Part shown: positions 37,683 to 45,751 of the stretch, one piece after another
Layout: every line of letters begins with the position of its first letter
Position numbering within the stretch: the first letter of the stretch is position 1
Translations under genes and position numbers: made by a program
Source: Xanthomonas massiliensis
Lineage (GTDB): Bacteria; Pseudomonadota; Gammaproteobacteria; Xanthomonadales; Xanthomonadaceae
Direction: 5' to 3'
Length of the DNA: 64,000 bases
Assembly (NCBI RefSeq): GCF_900018785.1
Contig: NZ_FCOY01000002.1
Span: forward strand, 1 to 64,000
The notes under the pieces: model-generated
What the model saw: only the letters and a program-made list of their open reading frames with translations
What the model was told of the DNA's origin: nothing
Databases searched by the model: none

Positions 37683-38099
37683 GTGCGTGAGCCCTGGCTG
37701 ATCATTGCCTCACCAGATCTGATCGAAGCCAGCCCACGCCAACTGGTCAGCCTGTATACGCGGCGCATACAGATCGAAGACAGCTTCCGTGATCTCAAAT
37801 CACATCGCCACGGCGCGTCCTTTGAGGACGGCCTGACCCGTCGGGGTCAACGCTTGACCATCCTGCTGATGCTCAACACGTTGGCCAGCTTCGCTTGTTG
37901 GCTGGCAGGCATGGCCGATGAGCAGTCCAGCCATGTGGCTTGGCTGGCGCCATGCAAGACGAGCCGGAAGCTTTATTCAACCCTGCGCATCGGACGCGAA
38001 GCCCTGCTCCGGCACTGGCCGATGGAGCCCACCGGCCAATGGATGGCGCGACGACGCACACCGCCCGAGCACGTCTACAGCCAGATGGTCTTGAGCTGA
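37683..38099 (+). mobile_element. IS4-family transposase C-terminal remnant
   Basis: About 138 codons without a start. SLYTRRIQIEDSFRDLKSHRHG carries the Y-R-E-K signature of IS4-type DDE transposases, with the catalytic Glu in IEDSF. QRLTILLMLNTLASFACWLAG is the usual helix after it. The N-terminal half with the two catalytic Asp residues is absent. The fragment begins within 40 bases of the endonuclease stop, so the insertion or a later deletion marks the right edge of the restriction-modification island. Confidence 0.85.
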
Positions 38100-38349
38100 T
38101 AAACGTGGGGATAGCTCAGACTCCGCCCCCCGGTTTCGACCCGATTTCGTAGATCCTTGCGGGCTCTGGCTGCCGCCGCGCCTACAAGCCATGTGCAAGC
38201 CAGGACACAACGCTTCGCCGGCATCTGGCGCACACCGACCGTGGAACCTGCCATTCCAACCGAGCGGTGGACCTGATCCCGTCACGTCGCCGCTCTCCAG
38301 GCCAAGGCTGCGAACCACCAGACACCGGTGACCGGCTCCAATCTGGGAC

Positions 38350-39150
38350 CTACCCGCTCCGGGACCGACGCGAGCGGCTGGCCGCCTGCTGCGTACCACC
38401 GCTCTTTCGCTTGATCTGCTCCAGGTAGTTGTAGATGGTGAACCGGCTGACTCCGAGCGCGGCCGCCACCTGCTCCACGCTGTTCCGGATCAGGAACAGG
38501 CCGCGCTGCATCATCGCCTCCACCGCGTACATCTTCTCGTCCTTGTTCATCAGCTCGGGCGGCTTCATGAAGCGCTTGACCGCCTCGTCGATGATTTCCT
38601 GCATCATCGTCTCCAGGCCGACGGCGCCAGCGGCTGCATCGATCTGCGCTGGCTGTGCCTTCTTGTGCAGGATCTGTTCGAGCCAGCCGTGAGCCATCTC
38701 GAACACGGTCATATCGGCATTCAGGCACAGCGCGGCCACGGGCACGCCGGCGCCATCGCGGAACAGCAGGGTCGCTGAGCGCAACGTGCGCCCGGCCGCA
38801 CTGGTGGTCTGGTATTCGTCGACGATCGACCAGCTGAGCTGACCGGTGCCTTCCACGTCGCGATAGAGCTCGCGGAAACCGGCATCCTCCCTGGGACCAC
38901 TGAGGATCGGATCGCCGACACCGCGACCGGACACGTGACCATTGGCGATCGCCCGCACCGAGGCGTCGGGGATGGTCAGGTCATGCAGTACGACCTCGAT
39001 GTTCTCCCCGATCATGCCGCCCAGCAGGGCTACCACCGGCTCGAGCAACGCGAATACGTCACTCACCTGTGGACCCACGGCCGATGCGGCCTTGCGCCGG
39101 CGGCTGGAAGCGGGAGCGCCCGGTGCCACGGTCTTCTTTGCGTTGGCCAT
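38350..39150 (-). CDS. YheO-like PAS / HTH transcriptional regulator
   Basis: 266 residues. The start is taken at MANAKK, with AAGGACC upstream. The N-terminal PAS_6 (YheO-like) domain covers about residues 25-145 (LLGGMIGENIEVVLHDLTIPD, ANGHVSGRGVGDP). The C-terminal HTH_22 domain is clear (YAVEAMMQRGLFLIRNSVEQVAAALGVSRFTIYNYLEQIK, read as two stretches). Relatives such as DauR respond to amino-acid substrates and sit beside Rid-family genes, as here. It is divergent from the TonB receptor, with a dyad over the shared promoter, so it probably controls the whole cluster to 48170. Confidence 0.88.
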   Translation of the reverse strand: MANAKKTVAPGAPASSRRRKAASAVGPQVSDVFALLEPVVALLGGMIGENIEVVLHDLTIPDASVRAIANGHVSGRGVGDPILSGPREDAGFRELYRDVEGTGQLSWSIVDEYQTTSAAGRTLRSATLLFRDGAGVPVAALCLNADMTVFEMAHGWLEQILHKKAQPAQIDAAAGAVGLETMMQEIIDEAVKRFMKPPELMNKDEKMYAVEAMMQRGLFLIRNSVEQVAAALGVSRFTIYNYLEQIKRKSGGTQQAASRSRRSRSG

Positions 39151-39263
39151 GCGATGGCTAGGTCCTTGCGCGATGAGCCAGTCATCTTGCCGGCGATGCC
39201 CGGCCCGCGTCGAGACGCAGGTCAGAGGGGGGACAGGGCTCGGCGGAAGATGTGGCCTCACCG

Positions 39264-39292
39264 TTGACATACAATTTATTTTTGTATATCAA
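39264..39292 (+). promoter_or_regulatory. Promoter overlapped by an operator-like dyad
   Basis: TTGACA (39264-39269) is a perfect -35 box. TATATC (39285-39290) or the overlapping TATCAA serves as -10. The same bases form an inverted repeat: TTGACATACAA and TTGTATATCAA pair at 10 of 11 positions around TTTATTT. A regulator bound here would block RNA polymerase. The AT-rich patch stands out in a 70% GC region. Confidence 0.65.
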
Positions 39293-39425
39293 CAAAATGT
39301 TGAAGTCATGTGACGATGCCCTTTCGCCCACTGGATCCGGCTCGCCCACACCCTCAGCGAACTCACCACCGATACCGCGCTTATCACCCCCTCCCCCTCA
39401 GCCATTCGCCAGCCGAGTCCCGAAT

Positions 39426-41675
39426 ATGAGCACTGTTGTCCGCAGTCGCCTTTACCAAGTCATTTCACGCACGCTTTGCCAAGGCTCCGCGCTGCTATTG
39501 CTGCCGTCCGTCGCCCTGGCCCAGCAATCCGCGGACGAAGCCGCGACCACGCCCAAGCAACTGGACACGGTGACCGTCACTGCGCAAAAGCGCACCGAGC
39601 GACTGCAGGATGTACCCATGTCGGTCCAGGTCCTCAGCGCCGAGAAACTCTCCAGCCAGGGCAGTTTCAAGCTGGCCGACTACTTCGCCCAGCTGCCGGG
39701 TCTGTCCTACATCCAGGCGCCGATGAGCAGCAACATCGTGCTACGCGGCATCGCTACCGACTCGGGCCTGGGATCGCGTCCAACCTCCGGGGTGGTCATC
39801 GACAACGTGCCCTACGGCTCGTCCACCAACACAGGCTCCATCCCCGACCTGGATCCCTCGGACCTGCAACAGCTCGAAGTGTTGCGCGGACCCCAGGGCA
39901 CCTTGTACGGGGCCAGCAGCATGGGCGGTCTGATCAAGTACGACATGGCCGACCCCGATACCGGCGCGACTTTCGGCCACGTGGAGGCGGGCGCCTCGCA
40001 CGCCGCCCACGGCACCGATGGCTACAACGCGCGCACCTCGGTCAACCTGCCGTTCTCCGACGATTTCGCCCTTCGCCTGAGCGTGTTCCAGCGCAAGGAC
40101 CCGGGCTTCGTCCAGAACCCCGACGGCAAGGACACCAACGAAAGCCAGGTGCGCGGTGGCCGGATCGCGGCCCTGTGGAACGTGACCGACACCTTCACGG
40201 TGCGCGCCTCGGCACTGTTCCAGGACACCCAGACCGGCGCCAGCTCGGTGGTGGACACCGACGCCACCCTGCACCCGCTGTACGGCCAGTACACGCACGA
40301 CCGCATCCATGAGGGCGACACCTACGACGGCCAGGTGCGCTTCTACACCACCAAGCTCAGCTGGGACCTGGGCTGGGCCACGCTGGACAGCATCAGCGGC
40401 TATGCCCAGCACCGCAGCAAGGCCTACCAGGACGTGGGCTACACAACCATCGGCGCGCTGGCCCCGACCTTCGCCGGCATCTTCGGCCTGGACAGCGACA
40501 ACCCCAGCGCATTGATCGACAACCGCTACGACATCGACCGCACCACCCAGGAACTGCGTCTGGCCTCGCAGGGCGACCAGCGCATCGACTGGCAGCTCGG
40601 TGCGTTCTACAGCAAGGAAGACATCGACGTCACCCAGAACTTCTACATCGCCGACAAGTCCTCGGGCGCGCTCTACAACGGCTACCCACTGCTGATCTCC
40701 ACCAGCAGCAGCACCTACCGCGAGCGCGCACTGTACGGCGATGTGACCTACCACTTCACCCCGAAGTTCGACATCCAGCTAGGCGCGCGCTATGCGCAGA
40801 ACAGCCTGCGCGACCATTCGTTCGCAGGGGGACTGCTCTCCGACGAATCGACCTCGCTGGATACCAGCAGCGACGACGTGGCGACCTACCTGTTCTCGCC
40901 GCGCTACCGTTTCAGCGACGACCTGATGGCTTACTTGCGCGTGGCTTCGGGCTATCGTGCCGGCGGCAGCAACGGCAGCCTGCTGTCCGAGGGCACCCCG
41001 CACACCTTCAAGTCCGACAGCCTGTGGAGCTACGAGCTGGGCCTGAAGCAGCAGCTGCTCGACCACGCGCTGAGCCTGGAAGGCTCGCTGTTCTACATCG
41101 ACTGGAGCGACCTGCAGGTCTCGCAGATCGACCCGCAGCTGGGCGACAGCTATACCACCAACGCCGGCAAGGCCAGGAGCCAGGGCGTGGAACTGTCCGC
41201 CACCTGGACACCCTCGGCCGACTGGAAGCTCACTGCCAGCTATGCCTTCACCGATGCCAAGCTGGCCGAGGACATCCCGGGCTATGTGGATGGCTCCACC
41301 GCCTACGGCCGCGACGGCGACCGCTTGCCGTATTCGGCCCGCAACAGCGCCGCGGCTTCGGTCACCCGCTACTTCCCGGTGACCGGTTCACTGGACGGCT
41401 TCGCCGGGCTGGATGCGGCATACATGGGCAATCGCTACATGGAGTTCACCACCTCGGCCGGTATCCCGCGCATCCACCTGCCCAGCTACACCACGGTTGG
41501 CCTGAATGCCGGCATCCAAGGACAGTCGTGGACGGCGACTGTGTACGTACGCAATCTCACCGACGAGGTCGGATATCTCAACGCCAACCGTCGCGGCTCG
41601 CTAGCGACCTCGCCGTGGGGCGCCACGCTGATCCAGCCGCGTACCGTCGGCCTGACACTGAGCTTGGACTACTGA
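39426..41675 (+). CDS. TonB-dependent receptor of the Rid/aminotransferase cluster
   Basis: 749 residues. A signal peptide ends at LPSVALAQ. The TonB-box region LDTVTVTAQKRTERLQDVPMSVQVL is followed by a plug with QLEVLRGPQGTLYGASSMGGLIKY and a barrel ending in LDY. It belongs to the same broad clade as the receptor at 22711 but is not closely similar. The ligand is unknown. The genes downstream suggest a peptide or amino-acid derivative (inference). It is the first gene of the cluster's main transcript. Confidence 0.93.
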   Translation: MSTVVRSRLYQVISRTLCQGSALLLLPSVALAQQSADEAATTPKQLDTVTVTAQKRTERLQDVPMSVQVLSAEKLSSQGSFKLADYFAQLPGLSYIQAPMSSNIVLRGIATDSGLGSRPTSGVVIDNVPYGSSTNTGSIPDLDPSDLQQLEVLRGPQGTLYGASSMGGLIKYDMADPDTGATFGHVEAGASHAAHGTDGYNARTSVNLPFSDDFALRLSVFQRKDPGFVQNPDGKDTNESQVRGGRIAALWNVTDTFTVRASALFQDTQTGASSVVDTDATLHPLYGQYTHDRIHEGDTYDGQVRFYTTKLSWDLGWATLDSISGYAQHRSKAYQDVGYTTIGALAPTFAGIFGLDSDNPSALIDNRYDIDRTTQELRLASQGDQRIDWQLGAFYSKEDIDVTQNFYIADKSSGALYNGYPLLISTSSSTYRERALYGDVTYHFTPKFDIQLGARYAQNSLRDHSFAGGLLSDESTSLDTSSDDVATYLFSPRYRFSDDLMAYLRVASGYRAGGSNGSLLSEGTPHTFKSDSLWSYELGLKQQLLDHALSLEGSLFYIDWSDLQVSQIDPQLGDSYTTNAGKARSQGVELSATWTPSADWKLTASYAFTDAKLAEDIPGYVDGSTAYGRDGDRLPYSARNSAAASVTRYFPVTGSLDGFAGLDAAYMGNRYMEFTTSAGIPRIHLPSYTTVGLNAGIQGQSWTATVYVRNLTDEVGYLNANRRGSLATSPWGATLIQPRTVGLTLSLDY

Positions 41676-41681
41676 CCGCGC

Positions 41682-41713
41682 GCGGCGGCCGTCCACCAAC
41701 GGGCGGCCGCCGC
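41682..41713 (+). terminator. GC hairpin after TonB receptor
   Basis: GCGGCGGCC and GGCCGCCGC form a 9-base stem 7 bases after the receptor stop. It has no T-run, and downstream genes seem to belong to the same cluster, so it may only attenuate. It is followed at 41715-41744 by five GTCAAC-type hexamers. Confidence 0.4.
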
Positions 41714-41714
41714 C

Positions 41715-41744
41715 GTCAACATCAACGTCAACGTCAACGTCAAC
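41715..41744. repeat. Hexamer tandem repeat (GTCAAC)
   Basis: Five consecutive units; the second is ATCAAC and the others GTCAAC. It lies in the 135-base gap between receptor and amidohydrolase. Confidence 0.8.
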
Positions 41745-41810
41745 GAACGTACTCCGTGTCTTCCGCGCGTTCAGACACTCCCTGCCGTCTTTTTGCCAGA
41801 TGCCCCCAAC

Positions 41811-43853
41811 ATGACATCCAAGCCCCTGCTCGCCATTTTCCTGGTCTGCGCCAGTCCACTCGGCTGCAGCACCTCGGGGCGGGCAGCCGAAGTCGAGACC
41901 ACGCAATCATTTGTACTGATCGCCAATGGCGAGAACGTCGGTTACCTACGGGGTACCAGCACCACGCAAGGGTTCGACGTGGACTACCACGTAGACAACA
42001 ATGGGCGTGGCCCCAAGCATCACGAGCACATCGTGCTGGGTGCCGACCGGCTGCCGATTTCCTGGTCGGTCAAGGGCACTACGCTGATGGGCGGGCCGGT
42101 CGACGAGCACTACCAATGGACTGAAGGCGTCGCCGAATGGGACAGCCAGGCCGACCACGGGCGAGAGCCACTGCCGCACCCGGCTCTTTACGTGACCAAC
42201 GACAGCAGCCCGTGGGCAATGTGGACCTATGCCAATGCGCTGCTGGCGGCCCCTGCGCATGAACTTGAGGCACTGCCGGGTGGGCGCATGCGGCTGGAAG
42301 AGGCCGGCACGCTGACGCTGCAGGCCGAGGCAGGCCTGCCGGCCGTGCGCGGCCGCCTGGTACGGCTCTCGGGCCTGGACCTGGAGCCTCACTACCTGGC
42401 GCTGGACCCCGCCGGCAACCTGCTGGCCGACGTGGACGACGGCACCGTGGCCATCCGCGCAGGCTACCAGTCGCAGGTCGCGGTGGTGACCGAAGCGGTC
42501 AAGGCCCAGGCGCTGGTCCACGCCCGCACCCTGCAGGCCCAGCTCGCCCATCCGGCGGGACAGGGCGTCTGGATACGCAACGTCCACGTATTCGACCCGG
42601 CTACCGGCCTGCGCAGCGAGCCGCTCAACGTGCACGTGCGACAGGGCCACATCGTCTCGATGGATGTACGGTGGAATCCGGTCGCTGGCGAGAGTGCCTA
42701 TGACGGTGCCGGCGGCACATTGGTCCCGGGACTGCACGACATGCATTCGCACAGCACCCTGTCCTCGGGCCTGTGGTACCTGGCTGCAGGGGTCACCAAT
42801 ACCCGGGACATGGGCAACGACAACGCTTTCCTGCTGGACCTTACCGCGCGCATAGACCGCGGCGAGATCGCCGGTCCGCGCATCGTGCGCAATGGCTTCC
42901 TGGAAGGGCGCAGCCCGTACTCGGCACGTGACGGCTTCGTGGTGGACAAGCTGGACGACGCGCTGAACGACGTGCAGTGGTACAAGGACCACGGCTACTG
43001 GCAAATCAAGCTCTACAACTCGATGAATCCGCAGTGGGTAGCACCGATCGCGGCGCGCGCCCATGCATTGGGGATGACCGTCACCGGCCACATCCCGGCC
43101 TTCACCAATGCCGACGCAATGATCGCCGCCGGCTACGACGAGATCGCCCACGTCAACCAACTGATGCTGGGCTGGCTGCTGGCGCCACAGGAGGACACGC
43201 GCACCCCGCTGCGGCTGACCGGCATGCAGCGCGCGGCCGGGCTTGACCTGGATTCCCCCAAGGTCCAGCACACGCTGGACTTGATGCGCCGACGCGATAT
43301 CGCCCTGGACACCACCGAAGTGATCCTGGAACGGCTGATGCTCAGCCGTGCCGGCAGCGTGTCCGAAGCCGACGCATCCTACCTGTCGCACATGCCGGTG
43401 GCCTACCGGCGCTATCGCCAGCGTACCTTCGTGTCCGACTTGACCCCACAGACCGACGCCGCCTACCGCCAGGCCTTCGCCAAGACCCTGGACTTGCTCG
43501 GCCGCCTGCATCGCCAAGGCACGCTGCTGCTGCCGGGCACCGACGACACCACTGGCTTCACCGTGCACCGCGAGCTGGAGCTGTACGTCAAGGCCGGCAT
43601 GACCCCGCAAGAGGCCCTGCGCGCAGCGACCTGGCAGAGCGAAGAACACCTGGGACGCACCGACCGCCTTGGCCGTATCCATCCGGGCATGCAGGCCGAC
43701 CTGGTGCTGCTGGCCGGCGACCCGACTACCGACATCTCCGCGATCCGCCGGCCCATGTTGGTGATCAAGGACGACCGGTTGTATCTGCCGGCCGACATCT
43801 ACCGGGCCCTGGGCGTGACGCCCTTCGCACCCGCACCGAACAAACTCCAGTGA
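41811..43853 (+). CDS. Exported amidohydrolase with extra N-terminal domain
   Basis: 680 residues. A signal peptide or weak lipoprotein signal (LLAIFLVCASPLGC) is followed by a beta-rich domain of about 230 residues that I do not recognise (SFVLIANGENVGYLRG, HHEHIVLGADRLPISWSVKG). The amidohydrolase barrel then starts: GLHDMHSHS (metal His pair), WQIKLYNS (bridging Lys), TGHIPA and EIAHVNQ (metal His residues), LLPGTDDT (catalytic Asp). This is the prolidase/imidazolonepropionase-like branch, so a dipeptide or cyclic amide substrate is plausible. An ATG at 41793 is an alternative start. The stop overlaps the next gene's GTG start. Confidence 0.88.
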   Translation: MTSKPLLAIFLVCASPLGCSTSGRAAEVETTQSFVLIANGENVGYLRGTSTTQGFDVDYHVDNNGRGPKHHEHIVLGADRLPISWSVKGTTLMGGPVDEHYQWTEGVAEWDSQADHGREPLPHPALYVTNDSSPWAMWTYANALLAAPAHELEALPGGRMRLEEAGTLTLQAEAGLPAVRGRLVRLSGLDLEPHYLALDPAGNLLADVDDGTVAIRAGYQSQVAVVTEAVKAQALVHARTLQAQLAHPAGQGVWIRNVHVFDPATGLRSEPLNVHVRQGHIVSMDVRWNPVAGESAYDGAGGTLVPGLHDMHSHSTLSSGLWYLAAGVTNTRDMGNDNAFLLDLTARIDRGEIAGPRIVRNGFLEGRSPYSARDGFVVDKLDDALNDVQWYKDHGYWQIKLYNSMNPQWVAPIAARAHALGMTVTGHIPAFTNADAMIAAGYDEIAHVNQLMLGWLLAPQEDTRTPLRLTGMQRAAGLDLDSPKVQHTLDLMRRRDIALDTTEVILERLMLSRAGSVSEADASYLSHMPVAYRRYRQRTFVSDLTPQTDAAYRQAFAKTLDLLGRLHRQGTLLLPGTDDTTGFTVHRELELYVKAGMTPQEALRAATWQSEEHLGRTDRLGRIHPGMQADLVLLAGDPTTDISAIRRPMLVIKDDRLYLPADIYRALGVTPFAPAPNKLQ

Positions 43854-44380
43854 ACTCATCCATGCCGTCGCCCACCGAACTTCCCCGATTCCTTCCCTCC
43901 GATTCCATCCAGCTGCGCCTGCGTCAGCTGGGGCTGGTCCTGCCTCCTGCGTTGCGCGTGCCCGAAGGGGTAGCACTGCCGTTCGCGCCCGTGCATGTGG
44001 TCGGCAATCGCGTCCTGGTCTCCGGCCACGGCCCACAGAACCCCGATGGCAGCCAGTCCGGCCTGATCGGGCGAGTCGGCCAGGACCTGGACGAGGCCCA
44101 GGGCTACGCCGCGGCCCGGCTCACCGCGCTGTCGATGCTGGCCAGCCTGGAACGCACCCTGGGCAACCTGGACCGGATCAAGCGCTGGGTGCGCATCTTC
44201 GGCATGGTGCGCTGCGCGCCCGGCTTCCAGCGCCACCCCAATGTGATCAATGGCTGTTCGGACCTGCTGCTGGCACTGTGGGGTCCCGAGCACGGCCAGC
44301 ACGCCCGCAGTGCGGTGGGCATGATCGAACTGCCGTTCGGCATCCCGGTGGAAATCGAGGCCGAGGCCGAGCTCGCCTGA
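43850..44380 (+). CDS. Rid (YjgF/YER057c/UK114) family protein
   Basis: 176 residues from GTG (overlapping the amidohydrolase stop), or 172 from the ATG at 43862; neither has a clear ribosome site, so translational coupling is likely. The family core runs from FAPVHVVGNRVLVSGHGPQN through LGNLDRIKRWVRIFGMV to HARSAVGMIELPFGIPVEIEAEA. Rid proteins hydrolyse reactive enamine/imine products released by PLP enzymes. A PLP enzyme gene follows directly. It has no signal peptide, so it should act in the cytoplasm. Confidence 0.9.
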   Translation: MNSSMPSPTELPRFLPSDSIQLRLRQLGLVLPPALRVPEGVALPFAPVHVVGNRVLVSGHGPQNPDGSQSGLIGRVGQDLDEAQGYAAARLTALSMLASLERTLGNLDRIKRWVRIFGMVRCAPGFQRHPNVINGCSDLLLALWGPEHGQHARSAVGMIELPFGIPVEIEAEAELA

Positions 44381-44405
44381 TCCCTCTCCAATCCGAGTAG
44401 GCGCC

Positions 44406-45677
44406 ATGGATACTCCCTCCGACCGCTTCGATCCCTCGCGCCGCCGTTGGCTGGCGGCGGCGGGTGCATTGCCCCTGGCCGGCGCCACAGCCTCTCTGGT
44501 GCCTTCGCCGGTCGCCGCGACGAACGACGCCGGTGGCGGCGGCCTTCACGGCCTGCGCTCGGCCTTCGACATTGCCGGCACCCACCTGGATGGCGCCTTC
44601 ATGCATCCGGTGAGCCGCGCCGCGGTACAGGCACAGAAGGATTTCCTCGACGCACGCCTGATGAACGCCGGTGCCGACCGGGTGGACATGGGCGGCGACC
44701 GCGACCGCGCCATGGCCGCACTGAGCCGGCTGCTGCATGCCGACCGCGACGAGCTGGCCTGGATCCCCAGCACCATGTTCGGCGAGAACCTGGTGCTGAA
44801 CGGCCTGGGCATCCCGCACAGCCGCCAGCGCGTGGTCACCGACGCCTACCACTTCAATGGCTCGCTGTTCATGTACATGGAGCTGGCCAAGCTCGGCCTG
44901 GACGTGGAGGTGGTGCGCCCGCGCGACAATCGCATCCAACTGGAGGACCTGGACAAGGCCATCACCCCAGGCACGCGCCTGGTGGCGTTGACCCTGGTAT
45001 CCAGCGTCAATGGCTTCCAGCACGACCTCAAGGCGGTGTGCGAGCTGGCCCACAGCCGCGGTGCGCTGGTCTACGCCGACCTGATCCAGGCCGCCGGCAA
45101 CACCCCGGTGGACCTGCACGACAGCGGCGTGGACTTCGCCGCCAGCGCCACCTACAAGTGGCTGATGGGCGACTTCGGCCTGGGCGTGCTGTACGCCCGG
45201 CGCGACCACCAGGACGCGCTGAAACAGGTGGTGTGGGGTTATCGCCAGGAGGGTGAAACGATCTCCCACATCCTCCCGTTCGACCCGCCCGGCGCGCGTG
45301 CGCTGGACACTCGCCCGATCGCCGGCCTGGCAGGCAGGATCGAGGTGGGCACGCTCAACAATGGTGCCGCTGCGGCGCTGGCGCATTCGCTGGAATGGCT
45401 CGAAGGCATCGGCGTGGAAGCCATCGCGCAATGGCGCCAGCCGCTGCTGCATCGACTCCAGGAAGCCATCCCACCACTGGGCTTCGCACCCATGACGCCA
45501 CCGGACTCCACTTCGGCGGTGGTGTCCTTCGCACGTCGCAATGTCCAGTCCGAACTGGAGCCAAGGCTCAAGACCGCCGGTGTGGCGGTCACCCTCTACC
45601 CCCATTACCTGCGCGTCTCACCGTCTTTCCACAATGGACCCGAAGACGTGGAGCGCCTGATCCAGGCCCTGGCATGA
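44406..45677 (+). CDS. Tat-exported class V aminotransferase-fold PLP enzyme
   Basis: 423 residues. The N-terminus carries a twin-arginine signal (PSRRRWLAAAGALPLAGATA). The body is the class V (NifS/isopenicillin epimerase-like) fold. Lys251 in SATYKWLMGDFG is the expected Schiff-base lysine, and Asp in LVYADLIQAAGN contacts the PLP nitrogen. Tat export fits a cofactor loaded before translocation. Reaction types in this family include epimerisation, beta-elimination and transamination, and I cannot choose among them. It is in operon with the Rid gene upstream and overlaps a possible start of the peptidase downstream. Confidence 0.88.
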   Translation: MDTPSDRFDPSRRRWLAAAGALPLAGATASLVPSPVAATNDAGGGGLHGLRSAFDIAGTHLDGAFMHPVSRAAVQAQKDFLDARLMNAGADRVDMGGDRDRAMAALSRLLHADRDELAWIPSTMFGENLVLNGLGIPHSRQRVVTDAYHFNGSLFMYMELAKLGLDVEVVRPRDNRIQLEDLDKAITPGTRLVALTLVSSVNGFQHDLKAVCELAHSRGALVYADLIQAAGNTPVDLHDSGVDFAASATYKWLMGDFGLGVLYARRDHQDALKQVVWGYRQEGETISHILPFDPPGARALDTRPIAGLAGRIEVGTLNNGAAAALAHSLEWLEGIGVEAIAQWRQPLLHRLQEAIPPLGFAPMTPPDSTSAVVSFARRNVQSELEPRLKTAGVAVTLYPHYLRVSPSFHNGPEDVERLIQALA

Positions 45678-45751
45678 ACACATCACCCCTGGCCCCGACC
45701 CTGTCCTCCCATGCGTGCGCCGGCGATGCGCACCCCGAACGAGCCACGCCC

